Positions 58,822 through 64,000 of a stretch of DNA of 64,000 nucleotides are shown piece after piece. The position numbers were made by a program, and so were the translations under genes. Numbering within the stretch: position 1 is the stretch's first letter; every line of letters begins with the position of its first letter. The stretch covers positions 2,604,001 to 2,668,000 of the forward strand of contig OZ245800.1 of the NCBI GenBank assembly GCA_965228215.1. The letters are read 5' to 3'. Below the pieces are notes generated by a model, which made no database searches, was not told the DNA's origin, and saw only the letters and a program-made list of their open reading frames with translations. Source of the stretch: Maricaulis sp965228215. GTDB taxonomy: Bacteria; Pseudomonadota; Alphaproteobacteria; Caulobacterales; Maricaulaceae.

Positions 58822-58850
58822 GGGGCTGCCGTTTCCCTGGCGGCAGCCCC
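58822..58850. terminator. Possible bidirectional terminator between pheA and the yiaAB-type gene
   Basis: GGGGCTGCCG (58822-58831) and CGGCAGCCCC (58841-58850) form a perfect 10-base stem between two convergent genes. There is no T-run on either side, so it may act weakly or with Rho. Confidence 0.45.
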
Positions 58851-58864
58851 TCTTGGGGTCAGGA

Positions 58865-59122
58865 TCAGCCGACGAATTCGCTCAGCAGTTTCTCCTGCTT
58901 GGCGCGTTCGACCTTCGATGTGAATTGGGAATTGATGCGCTGTTCCTGCAGCGTCCGGACCAGGGTCACCAGCGAACCGCTCAGGAAGAGTACGCCCATC
59001 GCCACATAGCCCTTGGTGGCCAGATTGACGGGCATGAAGATCAGCGACAGGCCGAGCATCGCATAGGCCGCGATAACACAGGCATAGTTGAAGCTGATCC
59101 AGAGTTTCGATTCTCCAAGCAT
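58865..59122 (-). CDS. YiaA/YiaB-type two-helix inner-membrane protein
   Basis: An 85-residue protein with two hydrophobic helices (about 8-30 and 37-58) joined by a short loop containing NLATKGYVAMGVLFLSG, which matches the YiaA/YiaB family pattern, followed by a cytoplasmic charged tail (TLQEQRINSQFTSKVERAK). It lies 14 bases after the PspA gene and is thus a likely membrane partner of PspA. Confidence 0.72.
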   Translation of the reverse strand: MLGESKLWISFNYACVIAAYAMLGLSLIFMPVNLATKGYVAMGVLFLSGSLVTLVRTLQEQRINSQFTSKVERAKQEKLLSEFVG

Positions 59123-59136
59123 GATTGTCTCCTCGC

Positions 59137-59841
59137 TCAGGCTGCATCATCGGTTTGCGGGGCAGGGGATTCGGCGCGCAGGCGGGCCAGAACGTCCTGG
59201 CCGCGGGTCTGCGGGGCCTCGCCGAAACCTTCGGCAGAGAGGCGCGATACCAGGTCATCACCGGACAATTCGGCCTGAAGATCTTCGAGGATTTCCGCCC
59301 GTTCGATCGGGTCCGGATCGCCCAGCAGGCGTTCCAGCACGGCTTCGCCCTCGACGATTGCGGCCAGGCCGGCGATGTCGCGCTGGCTGTCCGTATGTGC
59401 CCGGCGTTCCGCCTCGATGGACTGCGCCGTGATCAGGCCCTGGCGTAATTCCACCAGCCGGCGTTCGCATTTCTCCACCATGAGGCGCAGGCGCTGGACG
59501 CTGAGCCGGGTGCGTGCGAGGGCGTTTTGCCGGGCTTCGCTTTCATTCTGCAGATCCGCGATGGCCTCGGCAGCCTCGGCTGCGAGATCTTCCATGCCTG
59601 CCGCCAGCGCCTGCCGGGCCCGGTCTTCCAGGTCACCGATCCGGCTGGCCAGACCCGAGAGCGTCTTGTCTTCGTGGCGCTCGCGCAGGATCAGGCCGGC
59701 CAGGCTCTGTTTCGCACGCTCATGTCCACGCTCGGCGTCGCGGATCTTCTGCTCGATAATGGTCGCGGCTTCGGCGACCTCCAATTGCTCGCGAGTGCGT
59801 TCAGCACGACCGCGAAATATCGTAACCAGGGTTGAGAACAT
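59137..59841 (-). CDS. pspA: PspA/IM30-family membrane-stress protein
   Basis: A 234-residue, almost entirely helical coiled-coil protein of the PspA/IM30 (ESCRT-III-related) family, which binds damaged inner membrane and maintains proton motive force. The amphipathic N-terminus (MFSTLVTIFRGRAERTREQL) and long heptad-rich helices (about 25-190) are clear. GGAGAGATCA precedes the ATG. No pspF or pspBC genes are seen. Instead a divergent TetR-type regulator gene and a YiaAB-type gene are adjacent, so regulation probably differs from E. coli. Confidence 0.86.
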   Translation of the reverse strand: MFSTLVTIFRGRAERTREQLEVAEAATIIEQKIRDAERGHERAKQSLAGLILRERHEDKTLSGLASRIGDLEDRARQALAAGMEDLAAEAAEAIADLQNESEARQNALARTRLSVQRLRLMVEKCERRLVELRQGLITAQSIEAERRAHTDSQRDIAGLAAIVEGEAVLERLLGDPDPIERAEILEDLQAELSGDDLVSRLSAEGFGEAPQTRGQDVLARLRAESPAPQTDDAA

Positions 59842-59857
59842 TGATCTCTCCTATAAC

Positions 59858-59868
59858 GAACAATGTTC
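59858..59868. promoter_or_regulatory. Candidate TetR operator between pspA and its divergent regulator
   Basis: GAACA, one base, TGTTC is a perfect inverted repeat 17 bases before the pspA ATG, in the 105-base gap shared with the divergent TetR-type gene. The location suits autorepression plus repression of pspA. The arms are short, so the site may be longer or may be chance. Confidence 0.4.
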
Positions 59869-59946
59869 ATAAACTGTCGGTGAATGGAATTTTCGCAAGT
59901 ACAAAATGAACTTCCTTGCGACAGGCAGGGCGGGTTAGGCTTGGGC

Positions 59947-60594
59947 ATGGCAAAGACCGAGACACCAAGCTTGCCGCAAGCGAGGCCGCGTGGCCGGCCC
60001 GCTCTGACCGAGGAGCAGAGGGAACAGGCCCTGGCCGCGGCGGCACAATTGCTGTCCGAACAGGGGCTGGACGGCATGAAGGCGCGCGTGATCGCCCAGC
60101 GTGCGGGTCTCAGCGTCGGGTCCATCTACAAGCTGTTTGGCGATATCGATGAACTGGTCCGGGCGCTCAATCTGCGCACCTATGCCGATTTTGCCGCCCA
60201 TCACCGTGCGGCCTTGCTGCGCCTTGAAGGCAGTAATGCCAGCGTGATGGACCGGCTGATGGCGCTGGCAGGTGCCTATGTCGACTTCGTGCAGAAGAAC
60301 GGGCCGCGCTGGCGCGCCCTGCTGGCGTTCAACCGTCGACAGGAACAGGCACACCCGGCGTCCTATCTGCGCCTGCAAGATGACCTCTTCGGTATCGTTG
60401 AAAGCGTGATGTGTGACTTGCCGGGCCTGGAGGACGAGGCCCGCTGTGCCGAACAGGTGCGGGCCCTGTGGGCCTCGGTCTACGGCATCGTGAATTTCAC
60501 TCTGCCAAACAGCCAGGCCGAAGATCCTCTTGCGGAAACCATGCGGCATATCGAGCTGATTGTGGGCGCTGTCGTCCGCGATTGCGGCGGTTGA
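59947..60594 (+). CDS. TetR-family transcriptional regulator
   Basis: A 215-residue TetR regulator. The helix-turn-helix (about residues 30-75) shows GRPALTEEQREQAL, then MKARVIAQRAGLSVGSIYKLFGDIDELV. The ligand-binding domain is helical (about 85-210). ATG 59947 fits the family N-terminus; the frame extends to 59884 into the divergent promoter. It is divergent from pspA-yiaAB and is the most likely regulator of that pair. Its ligand is unknown. Confidence 0.88.
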   Translation: MAKTETPSLPQARPRGRPALTEEQREQALAAAAQLLSEQGLDGMKARVIAQRAGLSVGSIYKLFGDIDELVRALNLRTYADFAAHHRAALLRLEGSNASVMDRLMALAGAYVDFVQKNGPRWRALLAFNRRQEQAHPASYLRLQDDLFGIVESVMCDLPGLEDEARCAEQVRALWASVYGIVNFTLPNSQAEDPLAETMRHIELIVGAVVRDCGG

Positions 60595-60656
60595 CGCACA
60601 AGCGGGCTTGCCTTGTCCCGAGCAAGCGGACTAGAAAGCGCGCCTGAACCGGAAAT

Positions 60657-60732
60657 GGGCGGTTAGCTCAGTTGGGAGAGCATCTCGTTTACACCGAGAG
60701 GGTCGGGGGTTCGAGCCCCTCACCGCCCACCA
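60657..60732 (+). tRNA. tRNA-Val (anticodon UAC)
   Basis: A 76-base class I tRNA. The acceptor stem GGGCGGT/ACCGCCC is followed by ACCA, with CCA encoded. The anticodon stem TCTCG/CGAGA has the loop TTTACAC, giving anticodon TAC. The D-arm GCTCAGTTGGGAGAGC and the T-arm GGGGGTTCGAGCCCCTC are typical. Confidence 0.97.
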
Positions 60733-60802
60733 TTTCCTTCGCCGATCCCTGATCAGGCGATTCCGGTTGAACAGACCTGGATCGGGTCTGATTTTCTCCG
60801 GA

Positions 60803-61465
60803 TCAGTCCTGCTGGCGTGCCTGATCCAGGATCGAAAGCAGGGCTTCCGGCTTGCGCGGATCATGAAACAGGATGCTGGCACGCGGCGCATGGCGGCGCA
60901 ATGCAGAGATCGTTTCATCGACCGGCACCGGTCCGGCCTCGATCTCGTTGATCACGACGATTGCCCGGCCGTCGAGCACGCGTAACGCCGTGAGCGTGTG
61001 CGAGATCGTGCCGAGATAATTACCGGCTACCAGGACCGGAACGGCATCGAGTTCGCGCATCAGGTCGATATTGAGACCGTCCTCGGCGATTGGAGACATG
61101 ATGCCGCCGGCGCCCTCGATCAGGGTGGGCTGGCGCGGATCGAGCCGGTCAAGGCACCAATTGACGATGTCGTCGATCAGCAGGTCGCGATTTTCACGCC
61201 GCGCGGCCATGTCCGGCGAAAGCGGTTCGCGGAAACGCCACGGCGTCACCGCCTTCACACCGGCGCCGGTCAAGTCCTCGCCATTGGCCCGCATCAGGCG
61301 GATCGTGTCGGTGGCATTGAGATTGTCCGGATCAAAGCCGGACACGACCGGTTTGAGGACGCGGGCCTTGCCGCCGGCCTCGCGATAGACTTTCAGGAGC
61401 TCGCACAGGATATGCGTCTTGCCGATATCCGTACCCGTTCCGGTGAAGAAGATCGGCCGGCGCAT
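60803..61465 (-). CDS. bioD: Dethiobiotin synthetase
   Basis: A 220-residue ATP-dependent carboxylase that closes the ureido ring to form dethiobiotin from diaminopelargonic acid. The P-loop is FFTGTGTDIGKTH, and the substrate-binding KPVVSGFD and IEGAGGIMSPI segments are intact. Its ATG overlaps the bioF stop (TAATG), so the two are translationally coupled. The lysine of the first segment matches the catalytic lysine of the family. Confidence 0.95.
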   Translation of the reverse strand: MRRPIFFTGTGTDIGKTHILCELLKVYREAGGKARVLKPVVSGFDPDNLNATDTIRLMRANGEDLTGAGVKAVTPWRFREPLSPDMAARRENRDLLIDDIVNWCLDRLDPRQPTLIEGAGGIMSPIAEDGLNIDLMRELDAVPVLVAGNYLGTISHTLTALRVLDGRAIVVINEIEAGPVPVDETISALRRHAPRASILFHDPRKPEALLSILDQARQQD

Positions 61466-62643
61466 TATTCCGCTGCCTCCCGCTGATCCAGGATATCGCG
61501 AACCCGGTCCGCAAGCCGGTCGACGTCGTCAATGTCATGCGCCGCGCTGAAGGTGATGCGCAGACGGGCCGTGCCGCGCGGCACGGTGGGCGGCCGGATG
61601 GCTGTGACCAGGAAGCCTTCCCGCCGCAGGTTTGCCGAGGCGTCCAGCGCCTGGGCCTCGCTGCCCAGAACGACGGGCACAATCGGTGAGGCGGGTTCGG
61701 CCAGTCCGGCCCGGGCGCAAAAGCGTTTCGCGTGCGCCAGCGGACGGGCGGTCATCTCCGGGTGGGACTCGATCAGGTCGAGGGCTTTCAGCGCCGCCGC
61801 GATCGAGGCGGGCGGCAGGGCCGTCGTGAAGACCAGCGGACGGGCCCGTGTGCGCAGGAGTTCGCAGACATCTCGAGACGCGCACAGATAACCGCCATAA
61901 CTGCCCAGCGCCTTGGAGAGCGTGCCCATCTGCAAAGGCGCTGTCGCGGCGGGTTCGAATGTGTGCGCGGCCCCGCGGCCATTGCCGACCGTGCCGATGC
62001 CATGCGCATCGTCCACCAGGGTCCAGGCATCGAATTTGGCGGCCAGCTCGAGCAGGCCGGGCAGGGGTGCGATATCCCCATCCATCGAGAAGACGCCATC
62101 GGTCAAGATCATGGCGTGACGCGCCTTGCCGCGTCCCTCTGCCAGTCTGGCGCGCAGATCATCCAGATCATTGTGACGGAAGGTCACGACCTCGGCCTTG
62201 GACAATTGCGCCCCGGCATGCAGGCAGGCATGGGCAAGCTCATCCACGAGGACGAGGTCACCGGATCCGGCGAGGGCGGGCGTGATGGCGAGATTGGCCA
62301 GATAGCCCGAGCCGAAGACGATGCAGTCTTCCGTGCCCTTGAAGCGCGCCAGGCGTGCTTCAAGCTCGAACAGCAGCGGATGGCCGCCCGTGACCAGGCG
62401 CGATGCGCCCGAGCCCGCGCCGAAATCGGAGGCGGCGCGCTGGGCAGCCTCGACGACTTCGGGATGGTGGGTCAGGCCCAGATAATCATTCGAGCAGAAA
62501 TTGATCAGCGCTGCGCCGTCCTGTTCGACGTGCACGGCGTCACGCGCTGACGTCGCGACGAGGCGGCGGCGCAAATTTCGTTTTTCCAGACCGGCGAGTT
62601 TCCGGGCTGCAAATCTGTCGAGCGAGGAGGGGGCAGAGCTCAT
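61465..62643 (-). CDS. bioF: 8-amino-7-oxononanoate synthase
   Basis: A 392-residue PLP enzyme joining pimeloyl thioester and alanine in the second-last steps of biotin synthesis. The PLP lysine is in GTLSKALGSYGGY, and the substrate region FCSNDYLGLTHHPEVVEA and DDAHGIGTVG are intact. It is divergent from bioA across 43 bases, so both promoters must lie in this small gap or overlap the coding starts. Confidence 0.95.
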   Translation of the reverse strand: MSSAPSSLDRFAARKLAGLEKRNLRRRLVATSARDAVHVEQDGAALINFCSNDYLGLTHHPEVVEAAQRAASDFGAGSGASRLVTGGHPLLFELEARLARFKGTEDCIVFGSGYLANLAITPALAGSGDLVLVDELAHACLHAGAQLSKAEVVTFRHNDLDDLRARLAEGRGKARHAMILTDGVFSMDGDIAPLPGLLELAAKFDAWTLVDDAHGIGTVGNGRGAAHTFEPAATAPLQMGTLSKALGSYGGYLCASRDVCELLRTRARPLVFTTALPPASIAAALKALDLIESHPEMTARPLAHAKRFCARAGLAEPASPIVPVVLGSEAQALDASANLRREGFLVTAIRPPTVPRGTARLRITFSAAHDIDDVDRLADRVRDILDQREAAE

Positions 62644-62686
62644 ACTAGCCCTGTCGCACAGATTGCGGGCCTGCTAAAGCCCTCGC

Positions 62687-64000
62687 ATGACATTGAAGAC
62701 GATCGACCCCCGAAGCGACTCCCGCAACGCCGCCGGCGCACCGACCTGGTTCCAGCCCGAAGCGCATCATGTCTGGCGGCCCTATACGCAGATGAAAACC
62801 ACGCCGGACGCGCTGCCGGTCGTGTCCGCGGAAGGGGTCCGCATACGGCTTGCCGACGGTCGCGAGCTGATCGACGGAGTCTCGTCCTGGTGGACGGTCT
62901 GTCACGGCTATCGCCACCCGCACATTATTGACGCGGTGAAGCAGCAGCTGGATGCCGTTCCTCACGTCATGCTGGGCGGGCTGACGCATGAACCGGTCGA
63001 ACGCCTGGCCTCGCGGCTCGCTGCCCTGGCACCGGGATCGCTGAACCATGTCTTCTTTTGCGAATCCGGATCGGTATCGGTCGAGATCGCGATGAAGATG
63101 GCGGTCCAGTACTGGCTCAATCGCGGCGAGACGGGGCGTTCGCGCTTCGTGGCGTTCCGCGGCGGCTATCATGGCGACACGCTCGCCACGATGTCGGTCT
63201 GCGATCCCGATGAAGGCATGCACAGCCTGTTCGGTCCGACCCTGCCGCGCCAGATCATCGCCGATCTGCCGGTGGATGCTGCCAGCCGCGCAGCGCTGGA
63301 GACGCTCGTGGCAGACCACGAGGGCGAGATTGCCGGCATCATGACGGAACCGCTTGTCCAGGGCGCCGGCGGGCTGCTCTTCCACGATCCCTCGACGCTC
63401 CGGGCCATGCGGGAGGTTGCGGACCGGTTCGGCCTGCCGCTGATCTTCGACGAGATCATGACCGGGTTCGGACGTCTCGGCACGATGTGGGCCAGCGAGA
63501 AAGCCGGCGTGATTCCCGACATCATGACCGTGTCCAAGGCGCTTACGGGCGGCACGCTGCCCCTGGCGGCGGCGATCGCCTCGCGCGAGATATTCGAGGC
63601 TTTCTGGAGTGATGATGCCGGCGCCGCGCTGATGCATGGTCCGACCTATATGGGCAATCCGGCGGCTTGCGCGGCGGCGAACGCCTCGCTCGACCTGTTT
63701 GAAACCGAACCGCGTCTGGACCAGGTGGCCGCTATCGAGGCACGCCTGGCCGAACTGATGCCCACCGCCCGGGACATTCCCGGTGTCGCAGACGTGCGCT
63801 GGCAGGGCGCCATTGGTGTTATCGAGATGTCTTCCATGCCTGATCTCGACCAGCTGAAGGCGGATTTCGTGGATGCGGGGATCTGGGTGCGTCCCTTCAA
63901 CAATGTGATCTATTGCATGCCGCCCTACGTCATTGATCGCGGGGATCTGGACTGTCTTGTGACCACGATGATCGACGTCACCCGGCGCTGGGCCTCGACA
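62687..64000 (+). CDS. bioA: Adenosylmethionine-8-amino-7-oxononanoate aminotransferase (3' end outside window)
   Basis: The frame opens at ATG 62687 and stays open for 438 codons to the window edge. Near the N-terminus it shows HHVWRPYTQMKTTP and VSSWWTVCHGYRHP, characteristic of BioA. The PLP lysine is in TVSKALTGGTLPLAAAIA, with FDEIMTGFGRLGTMWA before it. This transaminase makes 7,8-diaminopelargonic acid using S-adenosylmethionine as amino donor. The usual length is 420-450 residues, so only a few codons should be missing. It is divergent from bioF-bioD, completing the last three steps before BioB. Confidence 0.95.
   Translation, partial: MTLKTIDPRSDSRNAAGAPTWFQPEAHHVWRPYTQMKTTPDALPVVSAEGVRIRLADGRELIDGVSSWWTVCHGYRHPHIIDAVKQQLDAVPHVMLGGLTHEPVERLASRLAALAPGSLNHVFFCESGSVSVEIAMKMAVQYWLNRGETGRSRFVAFRGGYHGDTLATMSVCDPDEGMHSLFGPTLPRQIIADLPVDAASRAALETLVADHEGEIAGIMTEPLVQGAGGLLFHDPSTLRAMREVADRFGLPLIFDEIMTGFGRLGTMWASEKAGVIPDIMTVSKALTGGTLPLAAAIASREIFEAFWSDDAGAALMHGPTYMGNPAACAAANASLDLFETEPRLDQVAAIEARLAELMPTARDIPGVADVRWQGAIGVIEMSSMPDLDQLKADFVDAGIWVRPFNNVIYCMPPYVIDRGDLDCLVTTMIDVTRRWAST

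Noticed and set aside
62644..62686. A BioR or BirA operator between bioF and bioA
   Set aside because: The 43-base gap has no TTATnnATAA-like or other convincing symmetric site, so no biotin-responsive operator can be claimed.

Overview
The window is a GC-rich, gene-dense chromosomal segment of an alphaproteobacterium. The gene content fits the stalked, dimorphic Caulobacterales/Maricaulales (Maricaulis- or Hyphomonas-like). Pointers are a bactofilin-M23 peptidase pair, a SUF operon headed by an Rrf2/IscR regulator and a NifS-type desulfurase, a tig-clpP-clpX-lon run, an RNase E with an acidic insert in its S1 domain, and GGDEF-type signalling proteins. The lineage is inferred from gene content; no database was searched. 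It looks like ordinary core chromosome. I saw no IS element, prophage, CRISPR array or integration boundary.

Layout. 1-5 kb: 5' part of rne (truncated at the window edge) divergent from a periplasmic amidase and PBP1a. 5-8.5 kb: prfB with a programmed +1 frameshift, a small regulator/membrane-protein pair and an acyltransferase. 8.6-18.6 kb: bactofilin and M23 peptidase, a DUF455 ferritin-like protein, a 1-Cys peroxiredoxin, a giant AsmA/YhdP-like protein, tyrS, anmK and a hydrolase. 18.7-28.3 kb: a SUF iron-sulfur operon behind a near-consensus IscR box, with three unusual passenger genes (an acidic exported-type protein, a RidA-family lipoprotein and a cupin) overlapped between sufB and sufC, and a palindromic repeat element between sufD and sufS. 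28.3-40.5 kb: diguanylate cyclase, DEAD-box helicase, tandem amidohydrolases (one lacking metal ligands), parE, a lytic-transglycosylase-like lipoprotein and an autotransporter. 40.6-50 kb: glnB-glnA, nnrDE, maeB, a MATE transporter, a TPMT-type methyltransferase, a degenerate GGDEF/EAL-like protein and tRNA-Leu. 50-59 kb: a membrane protein, tig with a histone-H1-like lysine tail, clpP behind a sigma32-like promoter, clpX, lon, and pheA behind a Phe/Tyr-rich leader-peptide attenuator. 59-64 kb: a pspA-yiaAB pair divergent from a TetR regulator, tRNA-Val, and bioF-bioD divergent from bioA (cut by the window end).

The most informative signals outside the coding regions are four. (1) A complete transcription attenuator upstream of pheA: a 23-codon leader peptide with three Phe and two Tyr codons, antiterminator and terminator, probably on a leaderless mRNA. 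(2) A 23/25 match to the type 1 IscR box upstream of the SUF operon, followed by a long inverted repeat in the iscR leader. (3) The prfB recoding site, which hides the true N-terminus of RF2. (4) Strong intrinsic terminators bounding many operons. Coding starts were moved from the longest frame to the start best supported by a ribosome binding site, signal peptide or family length; this is stated where done.
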